Counted from the first letter of the stretch, positions 1 through 9,823 are shown. The stretch is 64,000 nucleotides of DNA from Chitinophaga sp. LS1 (GCF_034274695.1 NZ_CP128362.1:5024501-5088500), one strand, 5' to 3'. The notes: a model not told the origin generated them from the letters alone. Numbers and translations: made by a program.

Positions 1-1027
1 GCCTGCTTTCGTTCCTGCTACTTAAAAATCCTCTATAAGAAACGATCACCTCCAGGCCGCCTCTTCTTTGCGAAGCAGCGGCCAGTTTGTCGACATTTAC
101 ATCATAACTCAATCCAAAGAGAAAGTTATACATCTCCATCCTGACAACAGGTATGATCGCATCATTCTTCCTGTACAACAAACCTATCGTAAAATTCTTA
201 GACAGATCTATTTCGTCTGATAAGTCCCAGCTATACATCGCTCCAAATTGCATGGTACTGACACCGACTGCATCCACAGGAATTATTCTCCTGAATTGTC
301 TGAAGTAATCTGCATATAAAATAAACCTGTTCACCTCACTGGTAGGTACAGATAAACCTGCATTGAGAGACACTTTTTTATTTAAAGTAATTTTATTTCC
401 TTTAAAGAAACCCACCTGCGGACTATTCAAATGGTACCCTGCTGCGCCTACAAACAAATCCACCTCATTCTTCAACGTTCCATTATAACTCACGCCCGCA
501 GCCATATCAAAATAATTCACGCTGGTCATATCAAACGTTTGTCTGGAAGAAGGCAGGATACTGAACGCACCATTGCTACCCATTACAAACTGATCGTTGA
601 ATTGTAACTTACTGGGATCAAACCGTTGTTGCATGAGTCCACCCATAAATGCAACAGAGATATAAGAGACCTTTTCTCTCCCGATATAAAAGCTACTATT
701 CACCGCAGGCATAATCTGCGTAGTACTGAACTCCGAAGTGCCTGCTACATCCCGCAATACCTGCAAGCCATAAGTGACGGTACTGTTCTCTGAAAACAAT
801 GCATGGAAAGGGGTTTTATACTCTGCACTCAATCCAAAAGTTCTGTAGGGTACCGTCACACTTTCCCATTGATTTCGATAAGAAGCAGTGACCCGCACGT
901 CTCCTTCAAAGATACCTGCCAATGCGGGATTTCTAAGCAACGGCTGGTCGTAATATTGAGAGTAGCCCACATCCTGTGCGCTTAATTTCAGGCTATATAA
1001 AAATAAAAAGACGATGATCTTTTTCAT
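1..1027 (-). CDS. PorP/SprF-family type IX secretion membrane protein (3' end cut by window edge)
   Basis: Reading leftwards from an ATG at 1027, the frame stays open to the window edge (about 342 codons). It begins with a signal peptide (MKKIIVFLFLYSLKLSAQ) followed by DVGYSQYYDQPLLRNPALAG, the typical N-terminus of PorP/SprF outer-membrane beta-barrel proteins (SQYY and NPA motifs). PorP/SprF proteins associate with the type IX secretion machinery or help surface display of one partner adhesin. The gene starts 10 bp after the stop of the giant CHU_C-type protein on the same strand, the usual adhesin-PorP pairing, so the two are probably one operon. The C-terminus is missing because of the window edge, not because of a lesion. 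Family assignment is firm; a specific role in secreting the neighbour is inferred from context. Confidence 0.88.
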   Translation of the reverse strand, partial: MKKIIVFLFLYSLKLSAQDVGYSQYYDQPLLRNPALAGIFEGDVRVTASYRNQWESVTVPYRTFGLSAEYKTPFHALFSENSTVTYGLQVLRDVAGTSEFSTTQIMPAVNSSFYIGREKVSYISVAFMGGLMQQRFDPSKLQFNDQFVMGSNGAFSILPSSRQTFDMTSVNYFDMAAGVSYNGTLKNEVDLFVGAAGYHLNSPQVGFFKGNKITLNKKVSLNAGLSVPTSEVNRFILYADYFRQFRRIIPVDAVGVSTMQFGAMYSWDLSDEIDLSKNFTIGLLYRKNDAIIPVVRMEMYNFLFGLSYDVNVDKLAAASQRRGGLEVIVSYRGFLSSRNESR

Positions 1028-1037
1028 ACTACATACT

Positions 1038-4000
1038 TTAGAATAATGTTACATTCCCTTTCAATGTATAAGGGGTACCATTCTCGCAGACAACTTCTAC
1101 GGTGTAGACATACACACCTGTATCTGCTTTCTTGCCGTTGATATACCCGTTCCAGCCAAACTCACTGCTGTTTGGTGCGAAGTTGCTCCGCTCGTACATT
1201 ACCCTGCCCCAGCGGTTAAATACCCTGAAAGATTTCACGGCAGAGATACCGCTGGCGCGTACCATCAGTATCCTGTTTTCCGGCAGACCATCAGGTGTAA
1301 AAGCATTGGGAACAAAGACCTGTGCCTCTTTACAGAAGGCCCGTACACAGATCGTATCGCTGCCACTACAACCGTATATATTGGTGGCTTTTACGGCATA
1401 ACAGGCATCGTTCTTAACTGTCAATAAAGGTTTGTCACACAGTGCATCATTGCATTGCAGATCATCGGCCGGTGTCCAGATGTAGCTTTGCATAGGCAGG
1501 ATACCGGGTTCACTGGCGTTCGTCAGGACAGGATCGGGTTGGATGTTGAACCCGGTAGGAAGAATAAGTGTATCTGTTGCAAAATGTAGGATCGGGTAGT
1601 TCCCGATTTCAATCAACGTATCTGTGGTAGATGCACAACCTGTTTCACTGGAAGTCACGGTTATGGCATATCTGCCTGCATCAGTCAGTGCTACCTTGTC
1701 AATGCCGGCATGTGTACCATTCACGGGAAAACCGCGGCCGGGGCCTGTCCAGAGATAGGTCAGGGTAGAGTTATCACCAATACCGCTGGTGGCGCTTAAG
1801 TACAGCTCATCGCCTACACAGAGTGGGTTGCGGGTACTGATCACAGGTTTTGACGGAGACCGGTTGATTACCACAATAAAGCTATCGGCGGCGGAGATAC
1901 AGTTGTGTTGAGTGGCATACACCACATAGGTACCTGCATCCGAAACGCTGGCGGAAGGGAATGTCACGACAGAATTATTCACCGTATCCGGGTAAGGGCC
2001 AAAGGCGGGACCTGCCCATACGAATTCGATGTCGCCAGCCTGCGGACTGGTTGCTGACAGCGCTGTCAATGTCAATGGGGTCTCGCTGCAGATAGGCGGA
2101 TTGTAGCCTGCTACCGGTTTTGCCGGTGGATCAGGATCTTTTAAAACGAAGACATCATTCAGATGTGCAGTGGTACAACCACCTGTACTTTCTGCATAAA
2201 AATCAGTGTAACTGCCAGCGGTCAGTGAGAGGGTGATCTTGCCATCGCTATCGGTAAAACCGGTAGCTACCAGTGCCGTGTTGAATTTTTTATAGTGAAC
2301 GATGACGGGGATATTCGCAACGATCTGGTCATTCAGATCCCTGGTCTGCAATACGATGGTGCCTGAAGGAATGCCACAGGCAAGAGGATTGGTAAAGTCC
2401 GCACCAGTGATCTTTAAAGTAGGATGCACAATGGCGATCACACTTACCTTAGGCCCTTCACAGCCAAAGCTGCTGCGCTGGTTGGCATAGTATTGCAAAC
2501 GAACGGAATCAGTCGTAGTGATAACGGGTGCCGAAGGCAGTAATGCCTGTTGTGCATCATACCAGCGAATGGTATGCCCCGGCAGGGCAGTGGCCTGCAG
2601 CGTGACAGAAGCTCCTCCCATACAGGTGCTCACATCACTGACAGCCGGCGCCGGCACTTCAGGATGCACCGTGATATGAATATTGCATGCAACACCGGCG
2701 CAGGTAGTTTGCAGAGGATTGAAAGGCGTGACCCTTACAGTGATGATGACATCATTATTCCCTTTGTTTGTAAATAAGAGGCTTAAATCGCCCGTAAAAT
2801 CACCATTGCTAATTCCAGTCACATTTGAAGGCAAAGTGCCGGAAACGGCCCAGGAATAGATTGTATTTGAAACAGATGAAACCGGGGTGAAAGTAGCAGA
2901 CGTACCAGAGCAGACAGCCTGATCAGGGATAGGGAAATTGATCACCGGACTTTCATAGATGGTGATATTTGTAGTGGTCGTAAATCCCGGACAGGGGCTT
3001 AATGTTGCAATTGTATAAGTAACCGTATAAGTACCTGGTGTACTTGCCGCTGGGGTAATAGCCCCTGTAGTGGCATTGATACTCAAACCTGTGGGGGCAG
3101 AAAATATTCCCCCTGTAGTACCTGTATTTGTCACCGGTTGTGGTGTACTGATATTTCCGCAGTAAGGACTGCCGGCATATGATATCGTTGCATTGGGTGT
3201 ACTGCTTACATTGACAATCGTGGTCGCAGTTACATTTGCGCAACCGTTGCCACCAGGCAGGGTATAGCGAATTGTATAATTTCCGGGCGTAGCACCAGCA
3301 GGGTTTAAAGTTCCGGTAGCAGGATCGATGGTCAATCCTGATGGCGAAATACTATAGGCACCACCGGCATCGCCAGTGCGTGTTACATTTACAGGCGTGC
3401 TTGTGCTGGTATTACATAAAGTAGCGGGTGTATAACTGATGGCGGCAGCAGGTGGTCTGGTGATCGTAATATTCGTTGTCGTTTGAAAACCCGGACAAGG
3501 TGGGGCTGCGGCAATCGTATACGTGACAATATAATTACCCGGTGTACTTGTAGCAGGTGTAATAGCTCCTGTAGTGGTATTGAGGCTCAACCCTGCTGTA
3601 GAAGAAAATATTCCCCCTGTAGTACCTGTATGTGTTACTGGCTGTGGTGTACTGATATCTCCGCAGTAAGGACTACCGGTATATTGTATTGTTGCAGTCG
3701 GTGTGCCGCTTACATTGACAGTAGTTGTCGCTGTTACATTCGCACAACCACCTGTACCTGTTAATGTATATCGGATGGTATAATTCCCCGGTGCAGCACC
3801 AGCAGGGGATAGTGTTCCGGTAGATGGATCAATTATCAATCCTGATGGCGAAATACTATAGGCACCACCGGCATCGCCAGTGCGTGTTACATTTACAGGC
3901 GTGCTTGTGCTGGTATTACATAAAGTAGCGGGTGTATAACTGATATTGGCTACAGGTGCTTTTGTAATAGTAACATTGGCGGTGGTCTGGAAGCCCGGGC

Positions 4001-6308
4001 AAGGTGGTGTTGCTGCGATCGTATAAGTGACCATATAATTACCCGGTGTACTGGTAGCAGGTGTGATCGCTCCTGTAGTGGCATTGAGGTTCAACCCTGC
4101 TGTAGAAGAAAATATTCCCCCTGCACTGCCACTTAAAGTAACTGCCGTTATACCATCAGCAGAACAGATAGCCCGATAGCTGATCGTTGCATCAGGCGTA
4201 CCATTGACCGTAACAGTCGCTGTTGCTACTACATTTGCACAACCACCTGTACCTGTTACCGTATATCGGATGGTATAATTTCCCGGTGAGGCACCCGCTG
4301 GAGTCAGCGTGCCGGTAGATGAATTGATCGTCATGCCTGCCGGCGAAATACTGTACACACCACCGGTACTTCCTGTTTGATTGACATTGACTACTGCGCT
4401 TGCGGTTGCATTGCACAATACTGCAGACGAATAGCTGATAGTCGCTGTCGGTGCAGGATTGACATTCACTGTGATGGAGGCTTTCGGACTTTCTCCGCAA
4501 CCATTACTCTGACTCACGGAATAAGTCGTACTACCCGGTGTAGCTGTAGATGGGGTAGGAGCGCCCGGTAATAATACATTATTGGCATCATACCATTTTA
4601 ACCCGGTGCCACTTGCTGTCAATGGACCTGCTGCCTGTCCCTGGCAATAATTGACCGGTGTGGTCACTGTTGGTGTGATGGGAAATGTACCTATGATCAC
4701 ATCGATCTCAGCTCTCGGTCCTTCACAATTATTCGTCGTCTGACTTACATAATATTTAGTTGTGCCAATGTTCGTCGTTGATGGTGTCGGCGCGCTGGGC
4801 AGTGGTGTGCCACCTGCATCGTACCATTTTAAATTTGTTCCGGTCGCTGTTAATGGGGAAGCTGTCGTATTCTGACAAAGCGTTACGGGCGTGGTCACTA
4901 CGGGTTTTGCCGGCAATGCATTTACAGTTACCACAATAGGTGTCTGCTCACTTTCACATTGTCCCGTCAATGTTTGTGTGGCATAATAAGTGGTGTTCCC
5001 TGCACTGGTTGTAGATGGTGTCGGTGCATTGGGTAATTGGCTTCCCCCGGCTGTATACCATTTTATATTCGTACCAGTCGCCGTCAGCGCTGTCGCTGTT
5101 GCGCCCTGACAATATACCACCGGCGTTGTCACCGTAGGTTTGGGAGAAATGGGTAATACGATAATGTCGATGTATTTCGTATCCGAACCACAGGTTACAC
5201 TGGTCGCTGTCAGTGTAATTCTGTAAGGACCTGCTGCTGCATACTTATGACAAGCAGGATCTCTTAGTGTAGAAGTAAATCCATCTCCAAAATCCCATAG
5301 ATAGTCTGTATTGGAACTACAATAATTTCCACTCGTACCTGTATTGGATTTATTGGTGACACATAAATCCTCATTCACACATATCGTAGGTTTGACAGTG
5401 AAATCTGCCACCGGTTTAGAGCGTATCACAATCTGGTTCAGGGTATACGTGGTCGTGTAACAGGCATTCCTGGTATATAAAGTAGCGGTGTAATCCGCCT
5501 TGGGACAGGAAGATTTTGTATAGGTATGAGAGATTTTAAATACGGTATTTGTCGCATTCAATGGATGTGTTAATGTCTGAGGAGTGGTGCCATCTCCATA
5601 ATCCAGGATATACTCCGTGCCTGGTGAGTTAGTGAACCAGTTGCCGATCTGGAACTCTACTGCTGCCGGTGCACAAAGGCCTGTAGTGGAGGTAGAGGTG
5701 GTCAGACTTGCCAATGGGTTCTGACCATTGTAAAACTGGTAGGTAGTGATTCTGGTACAACCATTTGTAGGGGTGATTTTTATTGTCAATACGAAATACC
5801 CCTGTGAACTATAGGCATGTGTTAACTGCGATCCCGATGCCCAATCCATTTGTGTAAACGTGGGACTTCCATCGCCCCAGTTGATCTCATAGTTATTACC
5901 GGTGCCCGTCACCACGGAGGAGTTTTCCACCTTCAGGGTATAGTTATTATTTCCGTTACAGTTTGTAAAAGGTGCATCCAGGGTATTGAGATCTTTCAGG
6001 GAAGGTTTGGGCGAAGGTTTGATGGTTAGGGTGCCGCCTCCGCTTATGCCCTCTACACTGACGCCGCCAGTGGTCGCATCTTCCGCTACAGTGGCTGTAA
6101 TAGTAGTGGCGTTGTTGATAGTAAAACCTGCTGCTGCCCGGGAGCCTAAAACCACATTTTGAATACCTGTGAAATTGTTGCCTGTAATTATGACCTGGCC
6201 CCCCTGGCAGATAGTCGTGGGAGTGAAAGAGGTAACGGTAGGAGATTGTGCATAGACAGAGGTGGTTATCAGTAAGAAAAAGAAGAACAAGACACTACGG
6301 GGCATCAT
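1038..6308 (-). CDS. Giant Ig/PKD-repeat surface protein with gliding-motility type C-terminal domain (T9SS cargo, SprB-like)
   Basis: This 1756-aa secreted protein has a signal peptide (about 1-20), then an IPT/TIG-like domain (about 22-97). Next come PKD-type modules with NWGDGS, DYGDGT and DFGDGF motifs, and three ~80-aa Ig-like repeats of the type KPTVTTPVxYCQG with KWY. Alternating ~80-90-aa modules follow (SYTPATLCN and SPYCG types). The last ~95 residues (VFVPNAFTPDG, FNRWGRVMYER, GWNGYINGKKADTGVYVY) match the CHU_C / gliding-motility-associated C-terminal domain that directs type IX secretion. The likely role is a surface adhesin or motility-type filament protein; no enzymatic motif was seen. 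A PorP/SprF gene follows 10 bp downstream. Central repeats include a 109-bp stretch duplicated exactly 504 bp apart. Confidence 0.9.
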   Translation of the reverse strand: MMPRSVLFFFFLLITTSVYAQSPTVTSFTPTTICQGGQVIITGNNFTGIQNVVLGSRAAAGFTINNATTITATVAEDATTGGVSVEGISGGGTLTIKPSPKPSLKDLNTLDAPFTNCNGNNNYTLKVENSSVVTGTGNNYEINWGDGSPTFTQMDWASGSQLTHAYSSQGYFVLTIKITPTNGCTRITTYQFYNGQNPLASLTTSTSTTGLCAPAAVEFQIGNWFTNSPGTEYILDYGDGTTPQTLTHPLNATNTVFKISHTYTKSSCPKADYTATLYTRNACYTTTYTLNQIVIRSKPVADFTVKPTICVNEDLCVTNKSNTGTSGNYCSSNTDYLWDFGDGFTSTLRDPACHKYAAAGPYRITLTATSVTCGSDTKYIDIIVLPISPKPTVTTPVVYCQGATATALTATGTNIKWYTAGGSQLPNAPTPSTTSAGNTTYYATQTLTGQCESEQTPIVVTVNALPAKPVVTTPVTLCQNTTASPLTATGTNLKWYDAGGTPLPSAPTPSTTNIGTTKYYVSQTTNNCEGPRAEIDVIIGTFPITPTVTTPVNYCQGQAAGPLTASGTGLKWYDANNVLLPGAPTPSTATPGSTTYSVSQSNGCGESPKASITVNVNPAPTATISYSSAVLCNATASAVVNVNQTGSTGGVYSISPAGMTINSSTGTLTPAGASPGNYTIRYTVTGTGGCANVVATATVTVNGTPDATISYRAICSADGITAVTLSGSAGGIFSSTAGLNLNATTGAITPATSTPGNYMVTYTIAATPPCPGFQTTANVTITKAPVANISYTPATLCNTSTSTPVNVTRTGDAGGAYSISPSGLIIDPSTGTLSPAGAAPGNYTIRYTLTGTGGCANVTATTTVNVSGTPTATIQYTGSPYCGDISTPQPVTHTGTTGGIFSSTAGLSLNTTTGAITPATSTPGNYIVTYTIAAAPPCPGFQTTTNITITRPPAAAISYTPATLCNTSTSTPVNVTRTGDAGGAYSISPSGLTIDPATGTLNPAGATPGNYTIRYTLPGGNGCANVTATTIVNVSSTPNATISYAGSPYCGNISTPQPVTNTGTTGGIFSAPTGLSINATTGAITPAASTPGTYTVTYTIATLSPCPGFTTTTNITIYESPVINFPIPDQAVCSGTSATFTPVSSVSNTIYSWAVSGTLPSNVTGISNGDFTGDLSLLFTNKGNNDVIITVRVTPFNPLQTTCAGVACNIHITVHPEVPAPAVSDVSTCMGGASVTLQATALPGHTIRWYDAQQALLPSAPVITTTDSVRLQYYANQRSSFGCEGPKVSVIAIVHPTLKITGADFTNPLACGIPSGTIVLQTRDLNDQIVANIPVIVHYKKFNTALVATGFTDSDGKITLSLTAGSYTDFYAESTGGCTTAHLNDVFVLKDPDPPAKPVAGYNPPICSETPLTLTALSATSPQAGDIEFVWAGPAFGPYPDTVNNSVVTFPSASVSDAGTYVVYATQHNCISAADSFIVVINRSPSKPVISTRNPLCVGDELYLSATSGIGDNSTLTYLWTGPGRGFPVNGTHAGIDKVALTDAGRYAITVTSSETGCASTTDTLIEIGNYPILHFATDTLILPTGFNIQPDPVLTNASEPGILPMQSYIWTPADDLQCNDALCDKPLLTVKNDACYAVKATNIYGCSGSDTICVRAFCKEAQVFVPNAFTPDGLPENRILMVRASGISAVKSFRVFNRWGRVMYERSNFAPNSSEFGWNGYINGKKADTGVYVYTVEVVCENGTPYTLKGNVTLF
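3332..3944 (-). repeat. Two identical 109-bp blocks 504 bp apart inside the giant adhesin gene
   Basis: Bases 3332-3440 and 3836-3944 read identically, while the surrounding module copies have diverged at many positions. The offset of 504 bp equals 168 codons, one pair of Ig-like modules. Exact DNA identity, including synonymous sites, points to recent duplication or gene conversion rather than protein-level selection. Confidence 0.85.
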
Positions 6309-6329
6309 ATAGGGAGTTGTGATTTAATG

Positions 6330-6378
6330 TGTGTTGATGTATGTTGCTAAAGTATGTTGATGTATGTTGCTAAGGGCA
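6330..6378. repeat. Short tandem repeat upstream of the giant adhesin gene
   Basis: The segment gttgatgtatgttgctaa occurs twice in close tandem about 25 bp apart, starting 20-30 bp upstream of the adhesin start codon on the minus strand. It lies where its promoter or leader would be. No function can be assigned. Confidence 0.5.
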
Positions 6379-6476
6379 ACAACGATAACAGCATGGCCGG
6401 CGGAATTGTTTAAGATTGATAAAATAAATTATGGATACCGGGGAGCTTTATTTATATTTAAATAAAATATAAATTG

Positions 6477-6887
6477 ATGTTATTTACACTTTTACTCTGT
6501 AGTATGATCAACAGGGCAGATACCTTGCCCGGGGGCTTTTGCAAGCCGGTAGAGGATACGATGTTTCATGAGTGGGTAGTGCGTTATCCAGAGGTGGCGC
6601 CTTCATTTCCGGGGGGAGAGGAGGGGTTGGGGAGGTATATTTCAAAGAATTTGCATATTCCCGAAAGGGAGGGGATAGAGCAGCCGTACTATGCGTCTAG
6701 TTATCCGGAATTTATAATAGATGTGAATGGGAAAATCACTAAAATGAGGTTTGCGAATTATAAGAATCCGCAGACATTGTTGGATAGTTGTATTCAGAAT
6801 GTGATAGTGAAAATGCCGAAGTGGAAACCGGGGATGTGTAATGGGGTGCCGGTGCAGGTGTTGTATTATTTGCCGGTGAGGTTGTGA
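6477..6887 (+). CDS. Small exported protein with TonB C-terminal-like domain
   Basis: The protein is 136 aa, starting at ATG 6477 (an in-frame TTG lies one codon earlier). A short hydrophobic N-terminus (LFTLLLCSM) suggests export or a signal anchor. The body reads PSFPGGEEGLGRYISKNLHIP, then FIIDVNGKITKMRF, then MPKWKPGMCNGVPVQVLYYLPV. This is the usual layout of a TonB C-terminal domain in Bacteroidota: FPGG-[DE]xxLxxYIxxNLxYP, a VDxxGxI strand and a PxWxPGxxxGxPV ending. It lacks the long Pro/Lys periplasmic linker of a true energy transducer, so it may be a stand-alone TonB_C protein rather than a receptor partner. It is divergent from the adhesin gene and has no operon partner. Confidence 0.75.
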   Translation: MLFTLLLCSMINRADTLPGGFCKPVEDTMFHEWVVRYPEVAPSFPGGEEGLGRYISKNLHIPEREGIEQPYYASSYPEFIIDVNGKITKMRFANYKNPQTLLDSCIQNVIVKMPKWKPGMCNGVPVQVLYYLPVRL

Positions 6888-6956
6888 GGAGTGTGATCTG
6901 CTTTATCTAAAATTTTTTAGACCGTACCTATTCAGCATTCAAAACCGTACATGTTT

Positions 6957-7598
6957 TTATCTAAATATTTTATGCATGAATCGCTTCCATCTACTTGATT
7001 TTACATACACAATAGCAGGCATTCCCAATACCGCCGCACTCATATCGAGCACCCAACGTGTAGGTTCATTTGCCTTCAGTTGCTTTTCAGGTACAGTGAC
7101 CTCTTTTATTTCATAACCTACGTATCGCAATTGCACTTTTAATCCCGTCTCATATTCTTCAGGTATTAACAAACTAAATGTTCCATCTGCATTGGTGGTA
7201 GTGCCTGTATTGGTTGTTTTACCCTGCCGGTCCATTACTATTACAGTTACTGATGCTAAAGGATCGTGACTCGTTGAGTCGTGTACAATCCCTGTAAGTT
7301 TATATTGTCCCTTTCCGCTTTCAGGGATCACCAGCGCCAGCATACCTGCTATCAGGGCCGCCGGCATCCAGGTACGACCAGGTTTTATTATTATCTCCTT
7401 ATCTAACTGCGAAGGCAGAAAACTTCCGCAGCAGTTAGGATGCTTTTCAAAATAAGTGATCATTTGCTGATTGGTCATGCCGGAAAAATCTACCACCTGC
7501 TTTTGACAACTGCTACAATATTTGCCTCCGGGCATTGGAGTCATATCCTGCAAAGGAACAGTACATGGTTCTGGGATCGAGACAATATATTTTTTCAT
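6957..7598 (-). CDS. Membrane-anchored carboxypeptidase-regulatory-like protein with N-terminal Cys motif
   Basis: The protein is 213 aa. The N-terminal ~60 residues contain PGGKYCSSCQKQVVDFS and MTNQQMITYF, a CxxC motif of a Bacteroidota-specific N-terminal region. A transmembrane segment follows (about 76-92, WMPAALIAGMLALVIP). The next stretch is a carboxypeptidase-regulatory-like beta-sandwich (about 98-180) with KLTGIVHDSTSHDPLASVTV and VGYEIKEVTV. The topology suggests a cytoplasmic Cys domain and a periplasmic sandwich domain. CxxC-plus-anchor proteins of this kind are common near Bacteroidota surface genes, but their role is unknown. It converges with the upstream TonB-like gene. Confidence 0.7.
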   Translation of the reverse strand: MKKYIVSIPEPCTVPLQDMTPMPGGKYCSSCQKQVVDFSGMTNQQMITYFEKHPNCCGSFLPSQLDKEIIIKPGRTWMPAALIAGMLALVIPESGKGQYKLTGIVHDSTSHDPLASVTVIVMDRQGKTTNTGTTTNADGTFSLLIPEEYETGLKVQLRYVGYEIKEVTVPEKQLKANEPTRWVLDMSAAVLGMPAIVYVKSSRWKRFMHKIFR

Positions 7599-7821
7599 TT
7601 TAATGATCTTCTATCTGGTGGAAGTAAGCTATAATCTGATCGCATCCATTTAGTCGTATAATAGGATGCCATTCCATAACTATAGGATGCCGGAATCCCC
7701 CTGATTCCACAATTAAATTACTTGTTTTTACAATACTGATACCTCTACTAATACTATTTTAACCTTTATATTACCATAACATTCCTTATTTTGCCAGCTT
7801 AATCAATTGTTACAGGGACGA

Positions 7822-9621
7822 ATGAGAAAACTAATTGTCATGAGCGCACTCGCGCTCCTCAGCTGTCAAATGGTACAGGCCCAGGCAAAACACACCTTTG
7901 CCTTAGCAAAGAGTGAATTCCTTCTCGATGGAAAACCTTACCAGATCATCAGCGGCGAACTACACCCTGCCCGTATTCCCAAAGAATACTGGCGGCACCG
8001 TATCCAGATGGCCAAAGCCATGGGCTGCAATACCATTGCTGCTTACGTATTCTGGAACTATCTCGAAGAGGAAGAAGGCACCTTCGACTTCTCTTCGGAA
8101 AACCGAAACGTAGCTGAGTTCATCAAAATCGCTCAGCAGGAAGGCATGTGGGTACTCCTCCGCCCAGGTCCATACGTTTGCGGCGAATGGGAATTCGGTG
8201 GCTTACCACCCTACCTGCTCCGTACGCCAGACATCAAAGTTCGTTGCCTCGATCCCCGCTACATGGCTGCTGTAGAGCGCTATGTAAAAGCCCTCAGCGA
8301 ACAGGTGAAACCCCTGCTGGTGACAAACGGCGGTCCGATCATCATGGTACAGGTAGAGAACGAATATGGTAGCTATGCCAACGATAAACAATACCTCTAC
8401 AAACTGAAAGGCCTCTGGGAACAAAATGGTATCAATGTACCTTTCTATACTGCGGATGGTCCTGTAGACCCATTGCTGGAAGCCGGTTCAGTACCCGGTG
8501 CTGCAATCGGTCTTGACTCCGGTGGCTCTGAAGGCGACTTCGAAGCTGCAAAACGCCAGAACCCTGACGTACCTTCTTTCAGCAGCGAATCTTATCCAGG
8601 CTGGTTAACACACTGGGGCGAGAAATTCGCACATCCTGATACCTCCGGTATTCTGAAAGAGATCAGGTTCCTGCTCAGCACTAACCGCTCTTTCAACCTC
8701 TATGTCATTCACGGTGGTACTAACTTCGGCTATACTGCCGGCGCTAACTCCGGTGGCAAAGGGTACGAGCCGGACCTGACTACTTACGACTACGATGCTC
8801 CTATCAATGAACAAGGTGTACCGACTGCCAAATATATGGCGCTGCGCAACCTCATCGCCAGTTATACCAGGAAGAAACTGCCTGCTATTCCAGCACCCAT
8901 TCCTGCTACTGTAGTGGCTAACTTCGAAGTGAAACCTTATGCAAACGTATGGGAAAACCTGCCTGCACCTGTTGCATCTGTACAGCCAAAGACTTTCGAA
9001 GCTTACGGTCAGGACTATGGTTTCATGGTGTACAAAACAAAACTGATCGGTCGTAAACATGGTACGCTGAAAATCACTGACCTGCATGACTATGCTACTG
9101 TATTCCTGAATGGGAAATTTGTTGGTAAAATAGATCGTCGTCTTGGTGAAAACAGCATCAATCTGCCAAAGAGTGATGTGAAAGATCCGATACTGGAAAT
9201 CTTTGTAGAAGCAATGGGCCGTATCAACTTTGCACAGGAACTGATCGACCGTAAAGGTATCACTGATCGTGTTACCCTCGAAGGTATGACGCTGATGGAT
9301 TGGCAGGTATATGGTTTGCCAATGAAAGATGGTTTTGTGTCACAGCTGAAACCTGGTGCTGATACCAGCCGTCCGGGCATCTTCTTCAAAGCAGGCTTCA
9401 ACCTGAATGCCGCTGCTGATACTTATATCGATATGAGTAACTTTAAGAAAGGTATTGTATGGGTGAATGGACATAACCTGGGACGCTATTGGGAAATTGG
9501 CCCGCAGAAACGTTTGTATTGTCCTGCTCCATGGCTGAAGAAAGGGGAGAATGAGATTGTGGTGTTTGATCTGTTGCAAACAACTGCTGCTACTGTAGGT
9601 GGCGCGAAGACTTTGGAATAA
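7822..9621 (+). CDS. Beta-galactosidase, glycoside hydrolase family 35
   Basis: The protein is 599 aa from ATG 7822, preferred over an in-frame TTG 15 bp upstream because it gives a clean signal peptide (MRKLIVMSALALLSCQMVQAQA). The GH35 TIM barrel is clear: SGELHPARIPKEYWRHRIQM, NTIAAYVFWNYLE, LLRPGPYVCGEWEFGGLP. VENEYGSY holds the acid/base Glu (E181) and SSESYPGWLTHWGE the nucleophile (E256); HGGTNFGYTAG follows. C-terminal jelly-roll segments end with GIVWVNGHNLGRYWEIGPQ. It removes terminal beta-linked galactose from oligosaccharides, probably in the periplasm. The gene stands alone, without a neighbouring SusC/SusD pair. Confidence 0.95.
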   Translation: MRKLIVMSALALLSCQMVQAQAKHTFALAKSEFLLDGKPYQIISGELHPARIPKEYWRHRIQMAKAMGCNTIAAYVFWNYLEEEEGTFDFSSENRNVAEFIKIAQQEGMWVLLRPGPYVCGEWEFGGLPPYLLRTPDIKVRCLDPRYMAAVERYVKALSEQVKPLLVTNGGPIIMVQVENEYGSYANDKQYLYKLKGLWEQNGINVPFYTADGPVDPLLEAGSVPGAAIGLDSGGSEGDFEAAKRQNPDVPSFSSESYPGWLTHWGEKFAHPDTSGILKEIRFLLSTNRSFNLYVIHGGTNFGYTAGANSGGKGYEPDLTTYDYDAPINEQGVPTAKYMALRNLIASYTRKKLPAIPAPIPATVVANFEVKPYANVWENLPAPVASVQPKTFEAYGQDYGFMVYKTKLIGRKHGTLKITDLHDYATVFLNGKFVGKIDRRLGENSINLPKSDVKDPILEIFVEAMGRINFAQELIDRKGITDRVTLEGMTLMDWQVYGLPMKDGFVSQLKPGADTSRPGIFFKAGFNLNAAADTYIDMSNFKKGIVWVNGHNLGRYWEIGPQKRLYCPAPWLKKGENEIVVFDLLQTTAATVGGAKTLE

Positions 9622-9635
9622 TAAATAGAGAGGTT

Positions 9636-9752
9636 GTATCATAAATAAAACCTCCGAGAATCACATAAGCAGGAACCAGGCTCCATTAGGTTTCCGAATA
9701 AAACCTTCATGAAAGAGGGAATTCACCAACGGGGAATGAAAACCATTTTCAT
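9636..9752 (+). repeat. Dispersed intergenic repeat, modules A and B, 5' of the IS110 remnant
   Basis: Module A (about 9636-9703) aligns with 29078-29149, sharing gtatca-aaataaa, acttc/acctc, cataa, ggaa and aggctccat-aggt. Module B (9706-9752) contains ttcaccaacggggaatgaaa followed by a small palindrome, tgaaaaccattttca. Module B recurs at 14728-14771 in the same orientation, and inverted at 27616-27661 and 29197-29232. A further degenerate partial copy (ttcacaaacgactatgaaaatgg) lies at about 9774-9797. It could be a REP-like family or solo ends of a mobile element. Confidence 0.75.
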
Positions 9753-9792
9753 AAAAAACCCTCATGAACCGGGTTCACAAACGACTATGAAA

Positions 9793-9823
9793 ATGGTGGT
9801 ACCTTCGACAAAAGTACTACCAT
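9793..9823 (+). other. Hairpin overlapping the start codon of the IS110 transposase remnant
   Basis: ATGGTGGTAC (9793-9802) can pair with GTACTACCAT (9814-9823) with one wobble or mismatch, closing an 11-nt loop. The right arm runs into the transposase ATG at 9822. Such a structure could limit translation or belong to the structured non-coding end of the element. Confidence 0.45.
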
